This document shows, piece after piece, positions 16,100-24,361 of a stretch of DNA of 64,000 bases. The position numbers and the translations under genes were made by a program. Origin of the DNA: Porphyromonadaceae bacterium (lineage in GTDB: Bacteria; Bacteroidota; Bacteroidia; Bacteroidales; Dysgonomonadaceae); NCBI GenBank assembly GCA_021372865.1, contig JAJFTO010000013.1:62001-126000 (forward strand). Direction: 5' to 3'. The notes beneath the pieces were generated by a model. That model did not search any database, was not told the origin of the DNA, and saw only the letters and a list, made by a program, of their open reading frames with translations. How positions within the stretch are numbered: position 1 is the first letter of the stretch; each line of letters begins with the position of its first letter.

Positions 16100-16954
16100 T
16101 TAGACCGAATATCTCGAAAACTTATGCATAAAAGAATCGTAATAGGTTTTTGATACGGGGATGTCGGGTGTATTCTCCGCATCCAGCTCCAACAGGATCC
16201 CTCCCTTCTCTTTTTTCAGTATTTTCACCTTGTCCATATTCACAATGAATGAACGATGACAACGGATCAGCGGGGTGTCTTTTGCAAGGTTCTCCTCCAT
16301 CCATTTGAGTGAGTTACGGATCAGATAATGTGATTTATTCGATTTATTGAGGTAATAAATGGTCGCATAATTGTCTGCAGATTCAATATAAAGCAGGTTG
16401 TCCAACATGATAGAAATCTTCAGATCGCCTTTTTCATCTGGAAAAGCGACCAGCATTTTGGAATGTACCTCCGCGGATTGCTCCTGTTCCATGTGTTCCA
16501 GGAGCTTGCTTTTTTCTTTCCATGAAAAATAAAGCCATGACATTGTATAGGGCAACAGCAGCACCAACGCTGTATTGATCAGGCTCTGCCGAAAGATTTC
16601 AGAAATGTCTCTCTCCACCCCGTTTTTTGGAAAAAAACGGGCAAAGAGGGTGTAAAAGATCGCCATCGCCACTATTTCACATAAGATACATAAAGCATAT
16701 TGCCAATACAATACATTCTTTTTTTTCGAATAGACCGTGAGGATCACCCGACTGATCACCACGACCAACATGCCTGTGAGGATGATTAAACTGGAAAATG
16801 CAAAATATTTGATGTCTGAGATACCCGGATACCAGTCACGGGAACCGAAAGGTTGAAAAAGATTGATAAATAACAGCGCAAAAAAAGCAGTAAAGAAAAT
16901 TGTCTTTATGCTGTTATTCTTTTCGTATAAATATGCCGGAATCTGTCCGTCCAT
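16100..16954 (-). CDS. Membrane-anchored LytTR-family transcriptional regulator
   Basis: A 284-residue protein. The first 160 residues contain four transmembrane segments (FFTAFFALLFINLF; ISDIKYFAFSSLIILTGMLV; YALCILCEIVAMAIFYTLF; SLINTALVLLLPYTMSWLYF). The last 100 residues are a LytTR DNA-binding domain, with LLYIESADNYATIYY and LIRCHRSFIVNMDKV. There is no receiver domain, so the signal must come through the membrane part or a partner protein. The frame is open to a TTG at 16987. The ATG at 16954 (MDGQIPAYLYEKN) is the better start. A promoter-like pair lies at 17046-17077. Its targets cannot be read from the sequence. Confidence 0.87.
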   Translation of the reverse strand: MDGQIPAYLYEKNNSIKTIFFTAFFALLFINLFQPFGSRDWYPGISDIKYFAFSSLIILTGMLVVVISRVILTVYSKKKNVLYWQYALCILCEIVAMAIFYTLFARFFPKNGVERDISEIFRQSLINTALVLLLPYTMSWLYFSWKEKSKLLEHMEQEQSAEVHSKMLVAFPDEKGDLKISIMLDNLLYIESADNYATIYYLNKSNKSHYLIRNSLKWMEENLAKDTPLIRCHRSFIVNMDKVKILKKEKGGILLELDAENTPDIPVSKTYYDSFMHKFSRYSV

Positions 16955-17045
16955 TACAGAATAATTTAATTGGACTCCCCGATACAAATAGAATGAAAGC
17001 CGAACACAGAGTCAAGCTTACTTGCACTATGGTGAGGGGCATATG

Positions 17046-17077
17046 CAAAAATAGATTTTTATTCACTACTTACCAAA
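17046..17077 (-). promoter_or_regulatory. Promoter of the LytTR regulator gene
   Basis: On the minus strand TTTG (17077-17074), 20 bases, then TATTTTTG (17053-17046). This fits the Bacteroidota promoter consensus and would give a leader of about 85 bases. Confidence 0.5.
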
Positions 17078-17227
17078 AATAACCGAAGATAGCTGTTTTT
17101 TTTCACCCCTACCTGCAGAATTTCACCCCATATGGCACCATTTGTCCCACCAATGCTTCCTCCTTTCCCTTTGGTTTGTAAATAATTTGAAAAGCATCTT
17201 TCTTTACAGCAAAAATCCAGAAATAGA

Positions 17228-18337
17228 ATGAACTACAATGAACGTTATATTGCCCTGAACAACTGTTTCAGGCAAGGGACCGAAAGTCATCTGAAAGAAA
17301 GTGGCATTGATGTTCGTTTTTTTCGCTTCCGGAGTATGCTATGCGATGACGAGAAAGAGAGCCCGACACAGGTTCTTTCAATCAGTGAAAACTTCGCATT
17401 CGATTACCCGGTATTTCTGCCGACGGGCAGTGACCACCATGAGAAAGCAATCCTCTTGTTACATGGACTCAATGAGCGAAGCTGGAACAAATATCTCCCG
17501 TGGGCTGAATTTCTTGCCATACAAACAGGCCGGCCTGTGATCCTCTTTCCCATCGCCTTCCACATCAACCGGTCACCGCAGGCATGGTCCAATCCCCGGA
17601 GTCTCACTGACCTCCTTACTTTCCGCAGACACCAGTATGGAGACGACCGTTCTGTAAGCTTCGCCAATGTAGCATTGAGCAACCGGATCTCTCGAAATCC
17701 GGAGCGATTCTATCTCTCGGGACGACAGACCTGGGCTGATCTGAACAGACTATTCGAAGAAATTAAAAGCGGATGCCATCCGCTCTTTAAAGAAGGATGC
17801 CATATCGATATATTAGCCTATTCTATCGGTGCTTTCCTATCACAGATCGCCCTGATGGCCAATGAGCGAAACTTTTTTACAGACTCACGTCTCTTCATGT
17901 TTTGTGGAGGAAGCATCTTTCGTTCCATGTACGGCATTTCCAGAAGCATCATGGACAAGGCCGCTTTCACCAGGTTACAAGATTACTATATATATCAATT
18001 TGGCAATGAACTGGAGGAGCGATGGAAGCATGACAATGCGTTCAAAGCTTTCTTTCGGATGATATTGCCGGGCCGGCTCAAGGAAGAGCGGGAGGATTTT
18101 TTTGCCCATATCCGCAACAGAATTTCCGGAGTAGCCCTTGAAAAAGATAGCGTAATCCCCTATCATGGTGTACAAGAAGCACTGGGCTATGAAACCACTG
18201 AGGCGACCATCTCTCTGCTCGACTTCCCGTTCGAATATACCCACGAAAACCCATTTCCACTGCAGACCAAAGACCAGTGCGCTCTCAACAATGCCTTCAC
18301 CAACATTTTTTCCCGCGTGGTCTCTTTTTTCGCGTAA
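17228..18337 (+). CDS. Alpha/beta-hydrolase-fold protein (DUF6051-like)
   Basis: A 369-residue protein without a signal peptide. AILLLHGLNER is the oxyanion-loop motif of alpha/beta hydrolases and LAYSIGAFLSQ is the nucleophile elbow, with the serine in YSIG in place of the usual GxSxG. The overall pattern recalls the DUF6051 family of Bacteroidota, but I name it from memory and with caution. The substrate is unknown. The gene is divergent from the LytTR regulator. A 122-base gap separates it from the ThuA gene, so it need not belong to the degradation cluster that follows. Confidence 0.7.
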   Translation: MNYNERYIALNNCFRQGTESHLKESGIDVRFFRFRSMLCDDEKESPTQVLSISENFAFDYPVFLPTGSDHHEKAILLLHGLNERSWNKYLPWAEFLAIQTGRPVILFPIAFHINRSPQAWSNPRSLTDLLTFRRHQYGDDRSVSFANVALSNRISRNPERFYLSGRQTWADLNRLFEEIKSGCHPLFKEGCHIDILAYSIGAFLSQIALMANERNFFTDSRLFMFCGGSIFRSMYGISRSIMDKAAFTRLQDYYIYQFGNELEERWKHDNAFKAFFRMILPGRLKEEREDFFAHIRNRISGVALEKDSVIPYHGVQEALGYETTEATISLLDFPFEYTHENPFPLQTKDQCALNNAFTNIFSRVVSFFA

Positions 18338-18459
18338 GTTTAAATCATTTTATTTTGAGAGGATCAATATCCGTCACGATTTTTTTCCTATCTTTCACGG
18401 TTTTTTGATATCCGATAAAAACGGGCCTATCTTAAGTATCCATGCCAATCAATACATGT

Positions 18460-19239
18460 ATGAAAAAAATGATTCTTATTTTTTTATTAATTAGTTCCAC
18501 ATTTCAATTATTTGCGGATAAATGGGATAACAAGACTGCGGAACTGAAAGGGAAGAAGATCCTGGTATTTACTAAAAACGGGGAAGGGTACGTCCATGAT
18601 AACCTTGAAGCGAATGTGAGTATGTTTATGAAACTGGGGAAACAATATGGGTTTAAAGTGGACTCTACTTCCAATTCTGCTGTTTTTTCCACATCCGGTT
18701 TGTTTCAATATGATGCAATTGTGTTTGCAAATACAAACCACAAAGTATTTGAAAATGAAGCAGAAAAAGAAGGACTCATACAATTTAACCGGCAAGGGAA
18801 AGGAATAATCGGAATTCATATGGCCTGCGGTACCGAACGTGAATGGGACTGGTTTAAGCAAATGATCGGAGGCACATTTGATTATCATCCTCCTTTTCAG
18901 AAATTCAATGTTCGTATCGTGGATAATGAACATCCTTCTGCCAAGGTTATTCCTCCTGTTTGGGAAGTGGAAGATGAATTATATATACTGAAAGAAATGA
19001 ATCCCACCGTAAGGGTTTTGATGGTTTCCGATTTTTCATCGCCTGGTTTTAAATATTCACGCCCAATGTCCAACACCTTCGGTACCGTTTTCCCGAGCGT
19101 CTGGTGTAATGAATTCGATGGAGGAAGACAATGGTATACCGCACTTGGACATAAAAAAGAAAATTACAGCAATCCGCTGTTTATCAGTCATGTCGTTGGA
19201 GGTTTACAATGGGTTCTTGTTAAGAAAGAAAAAAGATAA
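18460..19239 (+). CDS. Secreted ThuA-domain protein
   Basis: A 259-residue exported protein. A signal peptide covers residues 1-19 (MILIFLLISSTFQLFA). The rest is a ThuA (trehalose-utilisation-like) class I glutamine-amidotransferase fold: KILVFTKNGEGYVHDN at the first strand, IIGIHMACGTEREW where the amidotransferase elbow would be, and WYTALGHKKENYSN near the end. The role of ThuA domains is unsettled, but they are common beside sugar oxidoreductases and sulfatases in glycan clusters. An ATG at 18442 is an alternative start. The FAD oxidoreductase starts 7 bases after its stop, so they are cotranscribed. Confidence 0.85.
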   Translation: MKKMILIFLLISSTFQLFADKWDNKTAELKGKKILVFTKNGEGYVHDNLEANVSMFMKLGKQYGFKVDSTSNSAVFSTSGLFQYDAIVFANTNHKVFENEAEKEGLIQFNRQGKGIIGIHMACGTEREWDWFKQMIGGTFDYHPPFQKFNVRIVDNEHPSAKVIPPVWEVEDELYILKEMNPTVRVLMVSDFSSPGFKYSRPMSNTFGTVFPSVWCNEFDGGRQWYTALGHKKENYSNPLFISHVVGGLQWVLVKKEKR

Positions 19240-19246
19240 TCAATAC

Positions 19247-20887
19247 ATGAAATTTGGATATTTAATGGGTCTGGCGCTGTTAACCTTGGTGCAACTGTAT
19301 GGTAATCCAGACACATACAAGGCTGATGTCATCATTTACGGAGGAACTGCTGCTGCCGTTACCGCAGCTGTCGAGGTCATGCAATCCGGTAAAAAGGCAA
19401 TTATCGTCTCACCCGACATACATTTGGGCGGACTTTCTTCGGGTGGCCTCGGCTTTACCGATACGGGCAACAAAGCGGCCATCGGCGGACTATCGCGGGA
19501 GTTTTATCATAGGGTATGGCTTCACTACAACGATTCAAACTCCTGGAAATGGGAAAAACATGAAGATTACGGTAACAAGGGACAGGGAACCCCAGCCATG
19601 GATGGAGTAAACCGTACCATGTGGATTTTTGAACCGCATGTGGCGGAGAAGGTTTTTGAAGATTTTATCAGTGAATACAACATTCCGGTTTACAGGGATG
19701 AATGGTTAAACCGTGAATCGGGAGTCGTGACGAAAAATGGTAAAATCATGTCATTCACCACACTCTCGGGTAAAACATTTGAAGGGAAGATGTTCATCGA
19801 TGCCACCTATGAGGGAGATCTGATGGCAAGTGCGAATATCAGCTACAGAGTCGGGCGGGAAGACTGTTCAGTATATCATGAGCAGTGGAATGGTGTACAA
19901 GCTGGCGTATATCACCACGGACATTATTTTAAATCGGATATCAGCCCTTATATTGTTCCAAACGATCCTAATAGTGGACTTCTGCCTTATATTTCCAGTG
20001 AACCTGCACAGCCTAACTGTACGGGTGATGATAAAATTCAGGCTTACTGTTTCAGATTATGCATGAGCAACCATCCAGACAACCGGCTACCATTCGAAAA
20101 GCCGGAGAATTACGATCCGGTACACTATGAACTGCTGGCCCGTGTGTTTGAATCGGGCTGGAATGAGTGGTTCAATAAATATGACATGATCCCGAACCGT
20201 AAAACAGATACGAACAATCATGGTCCTTTCAGCACCGATTTTATCGGGATGAACTATGATTATCCCGAGGCATCTTACGAAAAGAGAAAGGAAATCATTA
20301 AAGCGCATGAGAATTATCAAAAAGGCTTGTTGTACTTTGTATCAACTGACCCACGGATTCCCGAAAATATCAGAAATGAAATGAACAAGTGGGGTCTGGC
20401 TAAAGATGAATTCAGGGATAATGGTAACTGGCCGCATCAGTTGTATATTCGTGAAGCAAGAAGGATGATCGGTACCTCAGTAACCACTGAAAACGAAGTC
20501 CTTGGAAAGGTCAACGTTGGGGACCCAGTAGGGATGGGATCCTATGCCATGGATTCCCATAACATACAGCGATTTGTAACAGATCAGGGATATGTACAAA
20601 ATGAAGGAGATATAGGGATTCAGCCGAAAAAACCATATAAAATTTCGTATGGTTCTATCATACCCAAAAAAGAGGAATGCACCAATCTGCTTGTTCCCGT
20701 CTGCGTTTCTTCAAGCCACATTGCTTTTGGATCGATTCGCATGGAACCGGTATTTATGATTCTGGGGCAGTCTGCAGCCGCTGCTGCCTGCATGGCAATT
20801 GACCGGAAAGTGGCGATTCAAGATATTGAGTATGCAATTTTAAAAGAAAAGTTGTTGCGCAAAAAGCAGATTCTTGAAATTGAATAG
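19247..20887 (+). CDS. Exported FAD-dependent oxidoreductase
   Basis: A 546-residue protein with a signal peptide (MKFGYLMGLALLTLVQLYG) and an N-terminal Rossmann FAD site (VIIYGGTAAAVTAAVEVMQSG, where GGTAAA replaces the common GxGxxG). HLGGLSSGGLGFTDTG and FIDATYEGDLMASA follow, both typical of the FAD_oxidored group found next to glycan-degrading genes and sometimes labelled xanthan-lyase-like. It probably oxidises a sugar or a sugar-derived product in the periplasm, but the substrate is not known. The open frame extends upstream over the ThuA gene. The ATG at 19247 is chosen because it starts the signal peptide and follows the ThuA stop by 7 bases. Confidence 0.85.
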   Translation: MKFGYLMGLALLTLVQLYGNPDTYKADVIIYGGTAAAVTAAVEVMQSGKKAIIVSPDIHLGGLSSGGLGFTDTGNKAAIGGLSREFYHRVWLHYNDSNSWKWEKHEDYGNKGQGTPAMDGVNRTMWIFEPHVAEKVFEDFISEYNIPVYRDEWLNRESGVVTKNGKIMSFTTLSGKTFEGKMFIDATYEGDLMASANISYRVGREDCSVYHEQWNGVQAGVYHHGHYFKSDISPYIVPNDPNSGLLPYISSEPAQPNCTGDDKIQAYCFRLCMSNHPDNRLPFEKPENYDPVHYELLARVFESGWNEWFNKYDMIPNRKTDTNNHGPFSTDFIGMNYDYPEASYEKRKEIIKAHENYQKGLLYFVSTDPRIPENIRNEMNKWGLAKDEFRDNGNWPHQLYIREARRMIGTSVTTENEVLGKVNVGDPVGMGSYAMDSHNIQRFVTDQGYVQNEGDIGIQPKKPYKISYGSIIPKKEECTNLLVPVCVSSSHIAFGSIRMEPVFMILGQSAAAAACMAIDRKVAIQDIEYAILKEKLLRKKQILEIE

Positions 20888-20962
20888 AAATAATCTTCAT
20901 GCAATCTACCATTGACAGCTTTTCTTTAATTGTCACTTGTTTTTAATTTTGTTTATTATTTT

Positions 20963-20993
20963 TTTGTTTTATGAAAGCTTCACGCTATATTTG
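20963..20993 (+). promoter_or_regulatory. Strong Bacteroidota promoter before the first sulfatase
   Basis: TTTG (20963-20966), 19 bases, then TATATTTG (20986-20993) match the consensus in both boxes and in spacing. Transcription should begin near 21000, about 57 bases before the sulfatase ATG. It would drive the sulfatase/GH cluster separately from the ThuA/FAD pair. Confidence 0.65.
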
Positions 20994-21056
20994 CGGAGGT
21001 CTGAAAAATATTTAATTTAACTTCTTTCTGACACAGAAAAATCTTCTGAATAAGGT

Positions 21057-22589
21057 ATGAACTGGAAAAACAGAATTTTTGAGGTTATTATTTTTATTTG
21101 GATAATTATATTATCCGGTTCTAAACCGAAAAAAGGATTAGAAGCAAAACATGAAGAATATCCAAACATTATCTTATTGATGGGAGATGATCATGGCTGG
21201 GATGAAGTGGGATACAATGGCCATCCTTTTGTAAAAACACCCATATTGGATGAAATGGCCAAAAATAGTGCGCGTTTTGACCGTTTTTATGCAGCTCATC
21301 CAAATTCATCCCCCACCCGCGCGAGTGTATTGACAGGAAGACACCCCAATCGTTATGGTACCTTTGCACCGGGTTGGTCGTTGCGTCCCGAAGAAATTAC
21401 CATCGCGCAAATTCTTAAAGAGGCAGGATATGCAACTGCCCATTTTGGAAAGTGGCATGTAGGCCCTGTAAAAAAAGACTCACCCACATCCCCCGGTGCA
21501 ATGGGATTTAGTGAATGGTTTTCACATGACAACTTCTTTGATTTAAATCCTGTTTTATCCAGAAATGGCGAATCGCCCAAAAAAGTTGTAGGAGAAGGCT
21601 CCGCAATTATTGTTGAAGAAACCATCCGGTTTATAGAGAAATCAATGAAGGAAGACAAACCATTTTTTACGGTGGTCTGGTTTGGATCTCCGCATGAACC
21701 GTACGGTGGTTTGCCGGATGATTTGGCTCTTTATGATAATCTCCCCGATAGTCTGGCTGAAAGAAAAGTCACGCTCACATCCAATATCACAGGGGAACAA
21801 GTGGTCCGGCCGTTAAAAGATGTTTTGAAGGAGCGATACGCTGAAATAACCGCCATGGACAGAGCGATCGGTAAATTAAGACATTATTTAAAAGAAAATA
21901 AACTGACAAACAATACGCTGGTTTGGTATTGTGGTGACAATGGATCTCCTCCCGAGGTTGCTCATACAGAAATCACTTTAAAAGAAGAAAAGGGGAGTCT
22001 GTACGAAGGGGGTATTCGAGTTCCCGGAATCATAGAATGGCCGGAACGAATAAAAAAACCTGTTTCCGTCTCATCAGTTGCAGCAACAAGTGATATACTG
22101 CCTACTTTGGCTGATATCATTAATGCACCTTTGCCTGCCAGACCCATAGACGGGATCAGCCTGGTCCCATTCTTAAAAAAACCGACCGGGCAAAGAAAAA
22201 ATCCGTTATTTTTCTGGAAACTAAATCCAAAAAGTCTTTACAATGGAATACTGAAGCCCTATATTGAACCGGAACTACAGCAGGGAACCACGCCACTTTT
22301 AAAAAAAGCCGCTGGAAAATTTACCAGGGACTTCACAAATTTCAAATACAATACGATTTCTGTAAATGATTTTGGAGGTGAACGTTCCATGATGGGAAAT
22401 CAATATAAATTAGTAATTAAAGGACAGTATCCCGATAAGGAAATCTTTGAACTATATGATATACCCAATGATCCTGGAGAAAAAAACAACCTGGCTCATG
22501 ACTTCCCGGATATTGTTAAAGATATGAGAACTGCAATGCACAGTTGGCAGGAATCAGTGTTAAACAGCTTGACAGGAGCAGATTATTAA
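21057..22589 (+). CDS. Serine-type sulfatase (family S1)
   Basis: A 510-residue exported arylsulfatase-fold enzyme that hydrolyses sulfate esters. A hydrophobic N-terminus (VIIFIWIIILSG) acts as signal. The metal site NIILLMGDDHGWDEVG is present, and the active-site motif is SSPTRASVLTG. Ser84 would be turned into formylglycine by an anaerobic maturase. GKWHVGP and WYCGDNGSPPE are further active-site blocks. The C-terminal subdomain ends with ELYDIPNDPGEKNNLA, usual for S1. The subfamily and the sugar substrate cannot be told from sequence by eye. It is the first gene after the promoter at 20963. Confidence 0.9.
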   Translation: MNWKNRIFEVIIFIWIIILSGSKPKKGLEAKHEEYPNIILLMGDDHGWDEVGYNGHPFVKTPILDEMAKNSARFDRFYAAHPNSSPTRASVLTGRHPNRYGTFAPGWSLRPEEITIAQILKEAGYATAHFGKWHVGPVKKDSPTSPGAMGFSEWFSHDNFFDLNPVLSRNGESPKKVVGEGSAIIVEETIRFIEKSMKEDKPFFTVVWFGSPHEPYGGLPDDLALYDNLPDSLAERKVTLTSNITGEQVVRPLKDVLKERYAEITAMDRAIGKLRHYLKENKLTNNTLVWYCGDNGSPPEVAHTEITLKEEKGSLYEGGIRVPGIIEWPERIKKPVSVSSVAATSDILPTLADIINAPLPARPIDGISLVPFLKKPTGQRKNPLFFWKLNPKSLYNGILKPYIEPELQQGTTPLLKKAAGKFTRDFTNFKYNTISVNDFGGERSMMGNQYKLVIKGQYPDKEIFELYDIPNDPGEKNNLAHDFPDIVKDMRTAMHSWQESVLNSLTGADY

Positions 22590-22682
22590 ATTATGCCTTA
22601 ATTCCCATTTTAGATATATCTTGTCTCCAAAGGTTGTGGCATCATAGAAATAATCAGCCTATATCGTATAAAAATAAATCTC

Positions 22683-24356
22683 ATGATTAATCATGTGAAA
22701 TCGTTTGTTATTCCTCTCGCACTGATACCCTGTGTTTCGCTGGCAACGACAGAGAACAAAATATTTCCTGTCAGTGAATCGAAGAGCGACCAGGGGCGAC
22801 CTAATATACTGTTCATCATATCGGACGACCTGCGACCTCAGATGGGTTGTTATGGATATCCCGCCGCAATTACCCCAAACATAGACCACCTGGCCGCCTC
22901 AGGGGTACAGTTCACCCATGCCTACTGCCAGGCGGCACTATCAGGTCCTTCACGCGGTAGCCTTTTCAGTGGTCTGCGCCCCAGTGCCTCTGGCTACATT
23001 CACAATGATATTCGCTTCCGCACTGCAATGCCCAATGTGGTAACTCTGCCTGAATTTTTTGGACGCAACGGTTATGCTACCATCGCCTTGGGTAAGATCT
23101 ATCATGAAGGTGACAAAAAGCAAATGGCAGGGACATTCAATGCCGATGCGGCAATGCCCGAGTTTCCACGGGCTGCCGACTCCGATTATAAAGACCCCCA
23201 CAACGTAAAGTTGCTCAACGCCCACCGGCGTGAGATGATCGAAAAATATGGTCCTTCGGGCACAGGCGGGTTAACCCTGGGCCCGGTATGTGAATTTTTT
23301 GATGCACCCGAAGAAGAGTACCACGATGCCTACATAACCACTTCGGCAATAGAGACTTTCAAGCAGATGGCTGCAGAGAACAAGCCCTTTTTTATGGGTG
23401 TGGGTTACAAAAAACCGCACCTTTCGTTCATAGCTCCCAAAAAGTACTGGGACATGTATGAAGGAAGTGAAATACCGCTTACAGCAGACAGCATCCCCCC
23501 TTTGGGAGCACCGTCATTCACTCTGCATGACTCATACGAACTGCGTACTCGTTACGGCGTTCCCAAATATGGCCGTTTCAGTGATGAGTACCAGCGTTAC
23601 CTGATGCGTGGATATCTGGCATGCGTATCGTTTGTCGATGCACAAATAGGGCGCCTCATGGAGGGCTTGCAAGAGGCAGGCCTTGCCGACAACACAATCG
23701 TCGTGTTTTGTGGAGATCACGGCTGGCACCTGGGCGAAATGGGCGTGTGGGGAAAAGCAACCAATTACGAGATTGCGAACCGTGTGCCGATGATCATTAT
23801 AGATCCGCGTACCGGCAAAAAGGGTAAGACAGACGCCATCGCCGAACTCCTCGACATCTACCCCACCCTGGCAGATCTGACAGGATTAGCTATTCCACAC
23901 ACTATGCAGAAGCTTGAAGGACATTCGTTGCGAAGTGTATTGGAAAATCCCTCAAAGAAAAGCAATACGATCGCCGTGAGTGAATTTCCGTGTCCGGCTT
24001 TGCGTGAGTGGGCAGGTGTAAAAACTGCGGATAATGTACGAAAGGAATATTTCGATCATTCACTAAACGATATCGAAATGCGTATCCGCATTGAAAATCC
24101 CGATACGCCGCTCAATGTATTTCAGAATAATGTGATAGGCTATACCATCCGCGACAATCGCTATCGTTGCGTGATGTGGGTGGATCAGAGTCAGCCCGGA
24201 TGGAAAATAATCGCTTCGGAACTTTACGACCAGACAAAAGACCCCAATGAAACAATCAATCTGGCAACTGATAGTAAGCAAAAAAATATCGTGAACAAGC
24301 TCACAAAAAAGATGTGGAAAATACTCCGATTCGAACAGAAATTTAAACGTACATAA
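22683..24356 (+). CDS. Serine-type sulfatase, iduronate-2-sulfatase-like
   Basis: A 557-residue secreted sulfatase (signal peptide FVIPLALIPCVSLA). NILFIISDDLRPQMGCYG binds the metal. The maturation motif is SGPSRGSLFSG with Ser87 as formylglycine precursor. GYKKPHLSFIAPKKYWDMY and FCGDHGWHLGEMGVWGK are typical of the iduronate-2-sulfatase-like branch of S1. That branch usually removes sulfate from the 2-position of uronic acids, which fits the uronate-active enzymes nearby (inference). It is followed after 5 bases by the GH2 gene. Confidence 0.9.
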   Translation: MINHVKSFVIPLALIPCVSLATTENKIFPVSESKSDQGRPNILFIISDDLRPQMGCYGYPAAITPNIDHLAASGVQFTHAYCQAALSGPSRGSLFSGLRPSASGYIHNDIRFRTAMPNVVTLPEFFGRNGYATIALGKIYHEGDKKQMAGTFNADAAMPEFPRAADSDYKDPHNVKLLNAHRREMIEKYGPSGTGGLTLGPVCEFFDAPEEEYHDAYITTSAIETFKQMAAENKPFFMGVGYKKPHLSFIAPKKYWDMYEGSEIPLTADSIPPLGAPSFTLHDSYELRTRYGVPKYGRFSDEYQRYLMRGYLACVSFVDAQIGRLMEGLQEAGLADNTIVVFCGDHGWHLGEMGVWGKATNYEIANRVPMIIIDPRTGKKGKTDAIAELLDIYPTLADLTGLAIPHTMQKLEGHSLRSVLENPSKKSNTIAVSEFPCPALREWAGVKTADNVRKEYFDHSLNDIEMRIRIENPDTPLNVFQNNVIGYTIRDNRYRCVMWVDQSQPGWKIIASELYDQTKDPNETINLATDSKQKNIVNKLTKKMWKILRFEQKFKRT

Positions 24357-24361
24357 TCAGC

